From: an uncultured Sphingosinicella sp.
GTDB lineage: Bacteria > Pseudomonadota > Alphaproteobacteria > Sphingomonadales > Sphingomonadaceae
DNA length: 14,112 bases
Assembly: GCA_946886275.1 (NCBI GenBank)
Contig: CAMPIH010000049.1
Coordinates: 1 to 14,112, forward strand
Reading direction: 5' to 3'
Positions 1 through 10,985 of the stretch are shown piece after piece (within the stretch, counting starts at the first letter, position 1; each line of letters starts with the position of its first letter). The notes beneath the pieces are model-generated. The model worked only from the letters and a program-made list of their open reading frames with translations, was not told where the DNA came from and did no database searches. The position numbers and the translations under genes are program-made.

Positions 1-14
1 CCATATCGCCTTCT

Positions 15-40
15 CGCGCGCGCGTACGCGTACGCGCGCG
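15..40. repeat. 26-base alternating pyrimidine-purine palindromic tract upstream of gyrA
   Basis: The bases are (CG)5-TA-(CG)2-TA-(CG)4. Positions 17-40 form a perfect loop-free 24-base palindrome, and the whole run alternates pyrimidine and purine without a break. Such sequences are classic candidates for Z-DNA or cruciform extrusion under negative supercoiling. The tract lies about 90 bases before the gyrA start. Whether it is regulatory is inference. No convincing sigma-70 promoter could be placed in the rest of the leader (41-130), although a GACTC (GANTC-type methylation motif) sits at 74-78. Confidence 0.75.
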
Positions 41-130
41 GGGTGGCGCTCGCCTTATCCATCGGCTAGGGTCGACTCCGCTTCACCGCGCCTCGGCGCT
101 CCCTCAAGCAGACACAATCAGGAATTTCCA

Positions 131-2920
<2,790 letters not shown>

Positions 2921-2926
<6 letters not shown>

Positions 2927-2942
2927 TCGCCGAAGCTCAGGC
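2921..2942. terminator. possible short hairpin joining two convergent stop codons
   Basis: GCCTGA (2921-2926) and TCAGGC (2937-2942) are perfect 6-base inverted arms around a 10-base loop. The left arm holds the gyrA stop codon and the right arm holds the stop codon of the convergent DUF488 gene. There is no T-run on either side, so a bidirectional terminator role is only a suggestion. Confidence 0.3.
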
Positions 2943-3368
2943 GTAGAGGTCGACCACCTCCGCGTCTGGCAGGATGGCCAGGCGCAGCGGCGTCCGGTGA
3001 CAATGGGACGGATCCCGCTCGAAGCAGAGGAGAGCGGACGGCTTCTCCTCGGCCAAAGCGATCAGCTGCGCCGACTGGACCGCGGCTTCCGGCGTCTCGA
3101 GCTGGTCCGCATAGATTCGCTCCATGACGTCGAAGCGGTGCTTGCGGGCCGCTTCTCGACCCTCGGGCGGAGTGCCGAGCGCCTTGAGGTGGACATAATC
3201 GATCCCGGCCTCCTTGAGGGCGGCTGCGAGCACGTTCTTGGAAAAGCCGGGCTTGCGCGACATGGGCACGGCGCGGACGTCGATCACCCGCTCGACTCCC
3301 GCTTTCACGAGCGCGGCGACGAACTCGTCCTGGGTCGCGCCTTCATAACCGATGGTGAAGATCCGCAC
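2937..3368 (-). CDS. DUF488 family protein
   Basis: This 143-aa protein belongs to the DUF488 family, whose biochemical role is not established. Visible family hallmarks are the opening VRIFTIGYEG, the block IDVRAVPMSRKPGFSK, and the C-terminal Cys/His motif LCFERDPSHCHR, in which the Cys and the CHR triad are conserved. There is no signal peptide or membrane segment, so it should be cytoplasmic. I chose GTG at 3368 because the recognisable domain begins there and it follows the VOC stop codon by only four bases (TGA-GAAG-GTG). A longer reading from 3437 would overlap the VOC gene with a non-conserved leader. The Shine-Dalgarno signal is weak, so translational coupling to the upstream VOC gene is likely. 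The two genes form a minus-strand pair. Confidence 0.85.
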   Translation of the reverse strand: MRIFTIGYEGATQDEFVAALVKAGVERVIDVRAVPMSRKPGFSKNVLAAALKEAGIDYVHLKALGTPPEGREAARKHRFDVMERIYADQLETPEAAVQSAQLIALAEEKPSALLCFERDPSHCHRTPLRLAILPDAEVVDLYA

Positions 3369-3372
3369 CTTC

Positions 3373-3762
3373 TCATTCCGGCCGATGGCAGACCGCCTCG
3401 ACGTTGATCCCGTCCGGATCGAGCACGAAGGCGGCATAATAATAAGGATGATAATGGGGCCTCAAGCCGGGCGCGCCATGATCGCGGCCACCGGCGGCAA
3501 TGGCCGCCCGATGGAAGGCGTCGACCAGGGCCCGGCTTTCGACTGCGAAGGCGACGTGGGTGCCCTCCCCGACCCGCTCATTGTCGCCGACCCAGAAGAA
3601 GGGCTTGTCGTCCGATCCGAAGCCGTGAGCGGTCCCGCCGGACTCGTTCTGGTCCGGACCGACGGTCATGATCAGCTTGATCCCGATCGGCGCCAGCGCC
3701 TGCCCGTAGAAAAGTTTCGACCGCTCCGCATCGGCGACCGCGATCCCGACATGATCGAGCAT
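3373..3762 (-). CDS. VOC-fold metalloprotein (glyoxalase/bleomycin-resistance/dioxygenase superfamily)
   Basis: This 129-aa protein contains a single vicinal-oxygen-chelate domain in two beta-alpha-beta-beta-beta halves. It starts with [11 protein letters not shown] and ends with [15 protein letters not shown], both typical of the superfamily. Likely metal ligands are His4, His69 (in GTHVAF) and Glu122 (in NVEAV). The substrate cannot be told from sequence; glyoxalase I, dioxygenase and resistance proteins share this fold, and single-domain members of this sort usually remain uncharacterised. The ATG at 3762 has a good GGAGG at 3769-3773, spaced 6 bases. The gene is divergent from trmFO across 41 bases and is followed four bases later by the DUF488 gene, probably on one transcript. 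Confidence 0.88.
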   Translation of the reverse strand: MLDHVGIAVADAERSKLFYGQALAPIGIKLIMTVGPDQNESGGTAHGFGSDDKPFFWVGDNERVGEGTHVAFAVESRALVDAFHRAAIAAGGRDHGAPGLRPHYHPYYYAAFVLDPDGINVEAVCHRPE

Positions 3763-3803
3763 GGGGTTCCTCCATTCCGCAAAGGAGACTAACGCACCCG
3801 GCC

Positions 3804-5120
3804 ATGCCCGATAAGGTCCATATCATCGGCGGCGGTCTCGCCGGATCGGAAGCTGCCTGGCAACTCGCCGAGGCCGGCGTGAAAGTCCGCCTCAGCGAGA
3901 TGCGCGGCGCCGGAGACATCACTCCGGCTCATCACACCGACAGCCTGGCTGAACTGGTCTGCTCCAACAGCTTCCGCTCCGACGATGCCGAGAATAATGC
4001 GGTCGGTCTTCTCCACGCGGAGATGCGCTCGCTCGGCTCGCTGATCATGGCGGCGGCCGACGCCCACCGTGTCCCCGCCGGATCGGCCCTTGCCGTCGAC
4101 CGCGACGGCTTCTCGGCGGCCGTGACCGAACGCCTCATGGCTCATCCCAATATCGAGCTGGTTCGCGAACGGGTGGATTCGCTTCCGGTCGACGAACTTG
4201 CCATCATCGCCACGGGTCCGCTCACCGCGCCTGCGCTGGCGGAATCGATCCGAGCCGCGACCGGCGCCGATTCGCTCGCCTTCTTCGATGCCATCGCGCC
4301 GATCGTCCACCGCGACACGATCGACATGGACATCGCCTGGATGGCCTCCCGCTGGGACAAGAACGATACCCGCGACTACATCAACTGCCCGATGACGAAG
4401 GAGCAGTATCTCGCCTTCCACCAGGGCCTGATCGACGGCGAGAAGACCGAGTTTCGCGAATGGGAGAAGGACACGCCCTATTTCGAAGGGTGCATGCCGA
4501 TCGAGGTCATGGCCGAGCGGGGAGTGGACACGTTGCGCTACGGGCCGATGAAGCCCGTCGGCCTCGACGATCCGAAGACCGGCAGATGGCCCTATGCGGT
4601 CGTCCAGCTTCGCCAGGACAATGCCCTGGGGACCTTGTGGAACATGGTCGGCTTCCAGACCAAGCTCAAACATGCCGAGCAGGTGCGGCTGTTCCGAACC
4701 ATCCCCGGCCTCGAGAAAGCCGAGTTCGCACGCCTCGGAGGGCTTCACCGCAACACCTTCATCAATTCGCCCAAGCTGCTCGACGAGACGCTCCGGCTTA
4801 GGCGGTCGCCGAACGTCCGCTTCGCCGGCCAGATCACCGGCTGCGAGGGCTATGTCGAATCGGCTGCGGTGGGCCTCCTCGCCGGGCGCTTCGCCGCGGC
4901 CGAGCTCAGGAGCGAGACCCTCCCGCCGCCTCCACCGACCACCGCATTGGGCGCCCTGCTCGGCCATATTACAGGCGGCGCCGACGCCGAGATCTACCAG
5001 CCGATGAACGTCAATTTCGGTTTGTTCCCGCCGGTCGAAGGACGGTCGAAAAAGGCCGAGCGAAAGAAGATCTACACCGAGCGGGCGCGGCGCGATCTCG
5101 TCGCCTGGCTGCCAGGCTGA
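3804..5120 (+). CDS. trmFO: methylenetetrahydrofolate--tRNA-(uracil-5-)-methyltransferase TrmFO
   Basis: TrmFO makes 5-methyluridine at position 54 of the tRNA T-loop, using 5,10-methylenetetrahydrofolate as carbon donor and FAD as reductant. The 438-aa length fits the family (about 435). An N-terminal FAD-binding Rossmann motif [16 protein letters not shown] starts at residue 7. Cys53 lies in [11 protein letters not shown] at the same number as the functional Cys53 of the B. subtilis enzyme; a second Cys230 is in [12 protein letters not shown]-terminal signatures [12 protein letters not shown] and [16 protein letters not shown] are also present. The ATG at 3804 places the FAD motif correctly, but no Shine-Dalgarno sequence is at normal distance: AGGAG at 3783-3787 is 16 bases away. 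The gene is divergent from the VOC gene and convergent with the EF-hand gene. Confidence 0.97.
   Translation: MPDKVHIIGGGLAGSEAAWQLAEAGVKVRLSEMRGAGDITPAHHTDSLAELVCSNSFRSDDAENNAVGLLHAEMRSLGSLIMAAADAHRVPAGSALAVDRDGFSAAVTERLMAHPNIELVRERVDSLPVDELAIIATGPLTAPALAESIRAATGADSLAFFDAIAPIVHRDTIDMDIAWMASRWDKNDTRDYINCPMTKEQYLAFHQGLIDGEKTEFREWEKDTPYFEGCMPIEVMAERGVDTLRYGPMKPVGLDDPKTGRWPYAVVQLRQDNALGTLWNMVGFQTKLKHAEQVRLFRTIPGLEKAEFARLGGLHRNTFINSPKLLDETLRLRRSPNVRFAGQITGCEGYVESAAVGLLAGRFAAAELRSETLPPPPPTTALGALLGHITGGADAEIYQPMNVNFGLFPPVEGRSKKAERKKIYTERARRDLVAWLPG
5103..5117. terminator. possible hairpin at the trmFO 3' end
   Basis: GCCTGGC-T-GCCAGGC is a perfect inverted repeat with 7-base arms, overlapping the last codons of trmFO. 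It may fold as a 5-bp stem with a 5-base loop. It lies between the convergent trmFO and EF-hand genes but has no T-run, so a terminator role is weakly supported. Confidence 0.25.
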
Positions 5121-5148
5121 GCCGGCACCGGATCCAGGCGAAACCGGT

Positions 5149-5589
5149 CTAGCAGGCGCAGTTCTGCTTTCGCGAGGGCCGTCGCCGTGGCGCGGTCGTG
5201 GCATATTCGGCGCGGGTGAGAGAGCGATCGCGGTTTGAGTCGGCGCCCGAGAATTTCTCGGACGTGCTGATCGCCCATTCCTCGAAGGCGAGGCGGCCGT
5301 CGCCATTGGCATCGAGCCGGACGAAGGCGCGGCGCCGCGGATGGTAAAGCTCCTCGAGCGTGATCAGCTCGTCATTGTCCCGATCGGCGCGGTCGAACCG
5401 GCGCTGCTCCCTCGTCGGCTCGTCCGCCGCCGGCGGAGTCGGCGGTGGCCCGGACTCCGATCCAGCCGCCTGCGCCGCCGGCGCCGGTGGTATCACACTC
5501 TCATCGTCCTGGGCCTGGCCTTTCCAGACGAAGAAGCCCGCGGCGATCAGCAACAAGGCCGAGCCGACACCGACCAAGAATCGCAGCAT
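5149..5589 (-). CDS. secreted or membrane-anchored EF-hand protein
   Basis: This 146-aa protein has an N-terminal hydrophobic helix (about residues 3-22, LRFLVGVGSALLLIAAGFFV), which is an uncleaved anchor or signal peptide. A Pro/Ala-rich linker follows (30-57), then three calcium-binding EF-hand loops: DRDNDELITLEE (69-80), DANGDGRLAFEE (93-104) and DSNRDRSLTRAE (117-128). Each has acidic residues or Asn at loop positions 1, 3 and 5 and Glu at 12. The protein should face the periplasm and bind calcium; its partner is unknown. It ends in a basic stretch and Cys-Ala-Cys. The ATG at 5589 has AGGAGGG at 5596-5602, spaced 6 bases, so the start is firm. It lies 61 bases downstream of the synthase-like gene on the same strand, but its strong ribosome site suggests independent translation. 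Confidence 0.85.
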   Translation of the reverse strand: MLRFLVGVGSALLLIAAGFFVWKGQAQDDESVIPPAPAAQAAGSESGPPPTPPAADEPTREQRRFDRADRDNDELITLEELYHPRRRAFVRLDANGDGRLAFEEWAISTSEKFSGADSNRDRSLTRAEYATTAPRRRPSRKQNCAC

Positions 5590-5650
5590 CTGATTCCCTC
5601 CTGCCGGAGCGAGACTAATTCAGAGCGGCGACAATTCCAAAAGCCAGGGG

Positions 5651-6307
5651 CTACCGGCCCGTCAGCCGGTGGCGGAGCATGCGAAGCATCCGCGAAGGGG
5701 ATCCCTGCTGTTCCATCTCGTCACGCGGGCGCTCCAGATCGCGTTGCGCCAGGGCCGCCAGCATTCCGAGCGGCCGAAGCGGTGAAGGCCAGATCGGACG
5801 ATCGCCCGACGCTTTCGCTTCCTCGAACGCCGCGCGGGAATCGGTTTCCCCGCTGTGGCGGGCGAGATCGACCAGCGCCCAGCGCTCACCGGCGCTCGTC
5901 ACGAACGGACGCTCGTCACCCAGAAGCCGGGCGGAGAGGCGGAAGAGCAGTCCGCCGCGTCCATGGGCATAAGCACGGAGCTCCTCGGCCTCGAGCGGCT
6001 CGGGCGAAAGCAGCACGGCCCAACCCTCCTCCATCCGCGCCAATTCCTCGCCGCTGACCCCGAGCGGGATGAGATGCTCGGCGACCGCCTGGAGGACCGG
6101 TTCGGCCGGCGCCGGCTGGCGATCCAGCTTTTCCAGGGATTCGCGCCACCAGGCGAGCCGGATGCGGCTGATCATCGGGTCGCGACCGGTGGCAAGGACC
6201 GCGCCCAAAGCGACGTCAAGACGCCACAGCGCTTCGATCGACGGGCGGAGCTTCGCCGGCACGTAAGCGAGAGCCAGTGAGCGATCGGGGTCGAGATCCG
6301 GGATCAT
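5651..6307 (-). CDS. squalene/phytoene synthase-like protein, catalytic motifs degenerate
   Basis: This 218-aa protein resembles the squalene/phytoene synthase superfamily through its all-alpha character and the motif ISRIRLAWWRESLEKL (about residues 46-61), the counterpart of the RLxWWR block. It is shorter than true synthases (about 280-350 aa) and lacks both Asp-rich DxxxD substrate-binding motifs: the first position reads LDVALGAV, and no second motif is visible. A prenyl-condensing activity is therefore doubtful. It looks closer to the NDUFAF6-like branch, which is linked to respiratory complex I assembly; that is inference. The preferred start is ATG at 6307, with GGAG at 6318-6321 ten bases upstream; a GTG at 6316 is possible but sits right against that signal. 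It follows pdhB after a gap of about 80 bases. Confidence 0.72.
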   Translation of the reverse strand: MIPDLDPDRSLALAYVPAKLRPSIEALWRLDVALGAVLATGRDPMISRIRLAWWRESLEKLDRQPAPAEPVLQAVAEHLIPLGVSGEELARMEEGWAVLLSPEPLEAEELRAYAHGRGGLLFRLSARLLGDERPFVTSAGERWALVDLARHSGETDSRAAFEEAKASGDRPIWPSPLRPLGMLAALAQRDLERPRDEMEQQGSPSRMLRMLRHRLTGR

Positions 6308-6367
6308 GGCGCCCACGCTCCGCTGGCGGCCACCGTCCGATCCTTTCCCCGGCGGTTCGCGGCTCGT

Positions 6368-6383
6368 CCTCCCCGGGGGGAGG
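6368..6383. repeat. GC-rich inverted repeat between pdhB and the synthase-like gene
   Basis: CCTCCCC (6368-6374) and GGGGAGG (6377-6383) are complementary 7-base arms with a 2-base spacer, just after the pdhB stop codon at 6390-6392. It could form a small hairpin in the message, acting as an attenuator or 3' protection, but no T-run follows on the minus strand. Confidence 0.35.
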
Positions 6384-6389
6384 GCGGGA

Positions 6390-7853
6390 TCACCGGTAGC
6401 AGACCTTCCTGGCGGCGGTGACGACGTCGTCGACCTTGATCAGCGCGAGCTTCTCGAGATTGGCGGCGTAGGGAAGCGGGACGTCGACATTGGTCACCCG
6501 AAGCACTGGGGCGTCGAGATCGTCGAACCCTTCCTCCATGGCGATCGCCATGATCTCGGACGAGACGGAGCAGACGGGCCAGCCCTCCTCGACGCAGACC
6601 AGTCGATTGGTCCTGGCCAGGGAGTCGAGCACCGTCTTCTTGTCGAGCGGGCGAAGCGTGCGAAGATCGATCACCTCGGCCTCGATGCCCTCTCCCGCAA
6701 GGCGCTCGGCGGCGTCGAGAGCGACCCCGACTCCGATCGAATAGCTCACCAGGGTGACGTCGCGGCCTTCGCGGGCGACCCGCGCCTTGCCGATCGGAAG
6801 CACATAATCGTCGAGCTTCGGGACATCGAAGCTCTGGCCATAAAGCAGCTCATTCTCGAGGAATACGACCGGATCTTCAGATCGGATTGCAGCTTTGAGC
6901 AACCCCTTGGCGTCGGCCGCCGAATAAGGCGCGATGACGACGAGGCCGGGGACGTTGGCATACCAGGGGGCGTAATTCTGGCTGTGCTGTGCGCCGACCC
7001 GGGCGGCGGCGCCGTTGGGACCCCTGAAGACGATCGGGCAACGCATCTGCCCGCCCGACATATAGTTGGTCTTGGCCGCGGAATTGATGATGTGGTCGAT
7101 CGCCTGCATGGCGAAATTGAAGGTCATGAATTCGATGATCGGCCTCAGGCCGCCCATCGCCGCACCAGTGCCGACCCCGGCGAACCCATATTCGGTGATC
7201 GGCGTGTCGATCACGCGGCGCGGTCCGAACTCGTCGAGCAGTCCCTGGGTCACCTTGTAGGCGCCCTGGTACTGGGCGACTTCCTCGCCCATCACGAACA
7301 CCCGATCGTCAGCGCGCATTTCCTCGGCCATGGCGTCGCGAAGCGCCTCGCGGACCGTCTGCCGCTCGGTTTCGGTCCCTTCCGGCACCTCGGGTGCTTC
7401 CCGGGTCCGCTCCGCCGAAGCGACGAGATCGCGAGCGGCAGTTTCCATCTGCTTCGGAGTGGCCTCGGAGACGGAATGGACCTCCGTTTCCTGGTCGCTC
7501 GGCTGCTGGACGGCCGGGGCCTGCGATTCCTTCGAAGGCGCGGATTCCGCCTCGGCCTGGGGCGCTTCCGGCGCCTTGGCCGCTCCGGCGGCGACAGCGT
7601 TCGAATCCTCGCCGTCGGCGGCCATCAGCGCGATGATCGTGCCCACCTTCACTTCGTCGGTTCCCTCAGGGACAAGGATCTTGGCGATCGTGCCCTCGTC
7701 GACCGCCTCGAATTCCATCGTCGCCTTGTCGGTCTCGATCTCGGCGAGGATGTCTCCGGAGGAGACGCTGTCGCCTTCCTTCACCAGCCATTTGGCGAGC
7801 GTGCCCTCTTCCATCGTCGGCGAGAGAGCGGGCATCTTCAGTTCGATCGGCAT
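6390..7853 (-). CDS. pdhB: pyruvate dehydrogenase E1 component beta subunit with N-terminal lipoyl domain
   Basis: With PdhA this forms the thiamine-diphosphate E1 enzyme that decarboxylates pyruvate and reductively acetylates lipoate. The protein is 487 aa. Residues 1-80 are a biotinyl/lipoyl domain with the lipoylation lysine at 43 in [13 protein letters not shown] flexible Ala/Pro/Glu-rich linker (about 81-160) follows, then the transketolase-like E1 beta core from about 162, with [18 protein letters not shown] near 188 carrying the conserved Glu that activates the cofactor, and a C-terminal transketolase domain ([29 protein letters not shown]). E1 beta with a fused lipoyl domain is typical of alphaproteobacteria. 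The start is ATG at 7853, overlapping the pdhA stop by one base (TGATG) with GGGAG 6 bases ahead, implying translational coupling. No E2 (pdhC) gene follows. Confidence 0.96.
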   Translation of the reverse strand: MPIELKMPALSPTMEEGTLAKWLVKEGDSVSSGDILAEIETDKATMEFEAVDEGTIAKILVPEGTDEVKVGTIIALMAADGEDSNAVAAGAAKAPEAPQAEAESAPSKESQAPAVQQPSDQETEVHSVSEATPKQMETAARDLVASAERTREAPEVPEGTETERQTVREALRDAMAEEMRADDRVFVMGEEVAQYQGAYKVTQGLLDEFGPRRVIDTPITEYGFAGVGTGAAMGGLRPIIEFMTFNFAMQAIDHIINSAAKTNYMSGGQMRCPIVFRGPNGAAARVGAQHSQNYAPWYANVPGLVVIAPYSAADAKGLLKAAIRSEDPVVFLENELLYGQSFDVPKLDDYVLPIGKARVAREGRDVTLVSYSIGVGVALDAAERLAGEGIEAEVIDLRTLRPLDKKTVLDSLARTNRLVCVEEGWPVCSVSSEIMAIAMEEGFDDLDAPVLRVTNVDVPLPYAANLEKLALIKVDDVVTAARKVCYR

Positions 7854-8926
7854 CAGTAGCTCCCGACCAGAACGTCGGTGTGAAGTTCGGAAGGATCGGG
7901 CTCGGCTGCCTGTTCGGCGAAATCGGCCGATTCGACGACGATCGCCTTGATCTCCTTGTCGATCGCCTTGAGCGCGTCCTCGCCGACGCCGAGCTTCTCG
8001 AGCTCGCGCTTGGCGGCCTCGATCGGATCGGACTTGTCGCGGACCGCCTGGACCTCCTCGCGCGAACGATATTTGGCCGGGTCCGACATGGAATGGCCGC
8101 GATAGCGATAGGTCTTCAGCTCGAGCAGGATCGGGCCCTTGCCGGCGCGGACCCATTCGAGCGCAGTCTCGGCCGCACCGCGAACTGCCAGAACGTCCAT
8201 GCCGTCGACCTGGAGCCCGTTGATCCGGAAGCTCTCGCCGCGACGATAGAGCTGGTCCTCGGCCGACGAGCGATCGACGCTGGTGCCCATCGCATAATGG
8301 TTGTTCTCGATGACGAAGATGATCGGAAGCTTCCACAGCTCGGCCATGTTGAAGCTTTCATAGACCTGGCCCTGGTTGGCCGCGCCGTCGCCGAAATAGG
8401 CCAGGCAGACACCGCCGTCGCCGGCATATTTGTGCTTGAAGGCGAGACCTGTGCCGAGGCTGACCTGGGCGCCGACGATGCCGTGGCCGCCGTAGAAGCG
8501 ATGCTCCACGGAGAACATGTGCATCGATCCGCCCTTGCCCTTGGAGATCCCGGCCTGACGCCCGGTCAGCTCGGCCATGATGATCTTCGGATCGATCCCG
8601 TAAGCGAGCATGTGGCCATGGTCGCGATAGCCGGTGATGACGCTGTCCTTGCCGATCTCGAGCGCAGACTGGAGACCGACTGCAACGGCTTCCTGTCCGA
8701 TATAGAGGTGGCAGAAGCCGCCGATCAGGCCGAGGCCGTAGAGCTGCCCGGCGCGCTCCTCGAAGCGGCGGATGAGAAGCATCTGGCGATAGAATTCGAG
8801 CAGCTCTTCCTTGCTCGCCTGATAGCGCTCCGGCTCAGGCGGCCGCTCCCGATTGGGCCGTTGCGGCGGCGCCGGAGACTCTCCGACCTTCTTGCTGGCG
8901 CGTCCCGACGATGCTGCCCTGGCCAC
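7853..8926 (-). CDS. pdhA: pyruvate dehydrogenase E1 component alpha subunit
   Basis: PdhA carries most of the thiamine-diphosphate site of the E1 alpha2-beta2 heterotetramer. The protein is 357 aa. After a basic, proline-rich and probably disordered N-terminus (1-36), the E1 alpha core begins at [20 protein letters not shown]. The cofactor motif is GDG (179-181) ... NN (208-209) in [16 protein letters not shown] and [15 protein letters not shown]. The loop [15 protein letters not shown] corresponds to the region phosphorylated in mitochondrial E1 alpha. The start is GTG at 8926, supported by AGGAAGG about 7 bases upstream. It is translationally coupled to pdhB. A 164-base gap separates it from the upstream ftsB-like gene, long enough for its own promoter. 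Confidence 0.96.
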   Translation of the reverse strand: MARAASSGRASKKVGESPAPPQRPNRERPPEPERYQASKEELLEFYRQMLLIRRFEERAGQLYGLGLIGGFCHLYIGQEAVAVGLQSALEIGKDSVITGYRDHGHMLAYGIDPKIIMAELTGRQAGISKGKGGSMHMFSVEHRFYGGHGIVGAQVSLGTGLAFKHKYAGDGGVCLAYFGDGAANQGQVYESFNMAELWKLPIIFVIENNHYAMGTSVDRSSAEDQLYRRGESFRINGLQVDGMDVLAVRGAAETALEWVRAGKGPILLELKTYRYRGHSMSDPAKYRSREEVQAVRDKSDPIEAAKRELEKLGVGEDALKAIDKEIKAIVVESADFAEQAAEPDPSELHTDVLVGSY

Positions 8927-8964
8927 TCTAGGCCCTTCCTTTCTGATGTCGCTTGGCTGCGGCT

Positions 8965-8993
8965 CCTATGGCGGCAAACGTTCGGAGGTGCAA
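8965..8993 (-). promoter_or_regulatory. weak candidate sigma-70-type promoter for pdhAB
   Basis: On the minus strand TTGCAC (8988-8993) is followed after 17 bases by CATAGG (8965-8970), about 40 bases before the pdhA GTG. Each box matches its consensus at only three of six positions, so this is suggestive at best. The rest of the 8927-9090 gap shows no other gene or repeat. Confidence 0.2.
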
Positions 8994-9090
8994 CGGGTGC
9001 CGCGGCGAGAGCGGGCCGGCTCGGCTATCGCGAATTCGGCGGGAAGACCGACTTCGGACGGCGCCGCGGTGAAAGCGGCGGCGGTCGCCT

Positions 9091-9462
9091 CTAGCGCGTC
9101 CGGCGGACCGGCGCCGGCGACGAGACCCGGGCCGTCGACGGGCCTGTTTCGTCGTCGAGCTCGATGATCACTTCGTCCGGCCGGACCAGCCCGAGATCGC
9201 GGCGGACCAGCTCCTCGGCCAGGTCAGGATCGGCGCGCCTCGGATCGAGCAGCTGGGTACGGTGGGCAAGCCGGGATTTCTCGGCCTCCAGCTCGGCAAG
9301 CTGGACGGTTCGTTCGGCCTTCATTCGCCGATAATCGCCCCAGGAGAGCACGCCATTGTCGCCGATCACGGCGTAACCGACGAAGTTCGCGATGACGAGC
9401 AGGCCGACGGCGGGAAGCGCCGCCCGCCGGATCAAAGCCAATGGATTTCTCGCCCCCGTCAT
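9091..9462 (-). CDS. ftsB: septum formation initiator family protein (FtsB/DivIC-like)
   Basis: FtsB-type proteins are small bitopic membrane proteins that form the FtsQLB complex activating septal peptidoglycan synthesis. This 123-aa protein has a short cytoplasmic N-terminus, one membrane segment (about 14-34, LPAVGLLVIANFVGYAVIG), a periplasmic helix that is probably coiled-coil (about 44-72, rich in Glu, Lys, Arg and Leu) and the family signature LLDPRRADPDLAEELVRRDLGLVRPDEVII. The gene lies between eno and pdhA, an arrangement common in alphaproteobacteria, which supports the call. The ATG at 9462 is the only start that keeps the full membrane segment with a short tail, but there is no clear Shine-Dalgarno sequence before it. 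Family membership is clear; the exact name ftsB rather than another DivIC-like name is less certain. Confidence 0.88.
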   Translation of the reverse strand: MTGARNPLALIRRAALPAVGLLVIANFVGYAVIGDNGVLSWGDYRRMKAERTVQLAELEAEKSRLAHRTQLLDPRRADPDLAEELVRRDLGLVRPDEVIIELDDETGPSTARVSSPAPVRRTR

Positions 9463-9497
9463 TAACTATGACAGAATCAGCAAAAGGACGCCGAATC
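9462..9497. promoter_or_regulatory. possible cell-cycle control region: CtrA-like octamer and two GANTC sites
   Basis: TTAACTAT (9462-9469) differs at one base from the CtrA half-site TTAACCAT and touches the ftsB-like start codon. GAATC occurs at 9474-9478 and 9493-9497; GANTC is the target of the CcrM methyltransferase, used with GcrA to time cell-cycle genes in Caulobacter. The region is noticeably AT-richer than its surroundings. A regulatory role is inferred from motif content and the division gene beside it. Confidence 0.35.
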
Positions 9498-9519
9498 AAG
9501 CGATTTGCGCCGATATCCA

Positions 9520-9539
9520 CAAAAATCCGCTGAAACGGA

Positions 9540-9540
<1 letters not shown>
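9520..9540 (-). terminator. small rho-independent-like terminator after eno
   Basis: On the minus strand ATCCG-TTTCAG-CGGAT is followed directly by TTTT. The 5-bp stem begins at the last base of the eno stop codon (TGA at 9540-9542). The stem is short, so termination is probably partial, which would allow some read-through into the ftsB-like gene. Confidence 0.45.
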
Positions 9541-10835
<1,295 letters not shown>

Positions 10836-10872
10836 TTATTGCAACCCCGTAATGAAATACTATCTGGGATAA

Positions 10873-10904
10873 GGCCGATTATCGGCCGCTCGATGTGCAT
10901 GCAA
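10873..10904 (-). promoter_or_regulatory. candidate eno promoter with overlapping palindrome
   Basis: GGCCGA (10873-10878) and TCGGCC (10882-10887) form a 6-base inverted repeat around TTA, operator-like in size. On the minus strand its centre contains GATAAT (10878-10883), five of six matches to a -10 box. TTGCAT (10899-10904) lies 15 bases upstream as a poor -35 box. The palindrome would overlap the -10 element of eno, so a repressor could act there; that is inference. Confidence 0.3.
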
Positions 10905-10922
10905 CTTTCCTCGCCTGGTACC

Positions 10923-10948
10923 GGAACGGAAGTCGTCGGGCAGGTGTT
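10923..10948 (+). promoter_or_regulatory. candidate EcfG (general stress sigma factor) promoter
   Basis: GGAAC (10923-10927) is followed after 17 bases by TGTT (10945-10948). The EcfG-type consensus in alphaproteobacteria is GGAAC-N16/17-CGTT, so only one core base differs. It lies about 40 bases ahead of the first gene of the four-gene membrane-protein operon and points towards it. The shape of the downstream genes, resembling stress-induced families, supports the assignment. Confidence 0.5.
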
Positions 10949-10985
10949 CTCGCGAGGAGAGTTTTACCCAGCAGTGGAGATGCTT

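Noticed and set aside
41..130. Sigma-70 promoter in the gyrA leader (TAGGGT at 67-72 as -10)
   Set aside because: Only three of six bases match, and no acceptable -35 box is at the right distance.
3369..3437. Longer DUF488 start at 3437
   Set aside because: It would overlap the VOC coding region and add a Ser/Arg-rich leader with no conservation; the domain starts right at the GTG at 3368.
3789..5312. 507-codon minus-strand open frame across trmFO
   Set aside because: It is a shadow of trmFO and part of the EF-hand gene; no domain and no ribosome site.
7854..8336. Upstream extension of pdhB to 8336
   Set aside because: The extension lies out of frame inside pdhA and lacks any domain; the lipoyl domain begins precisely at the ATG at 7853.
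6306..9094. Two long plus-strand open frames opposite pdhA/pdhB (6306-7859 and 7880-9094)
   Set aside because: Both mirror well-identified dehydrogenase genes and show the biased antisense composition seen over the other genes.
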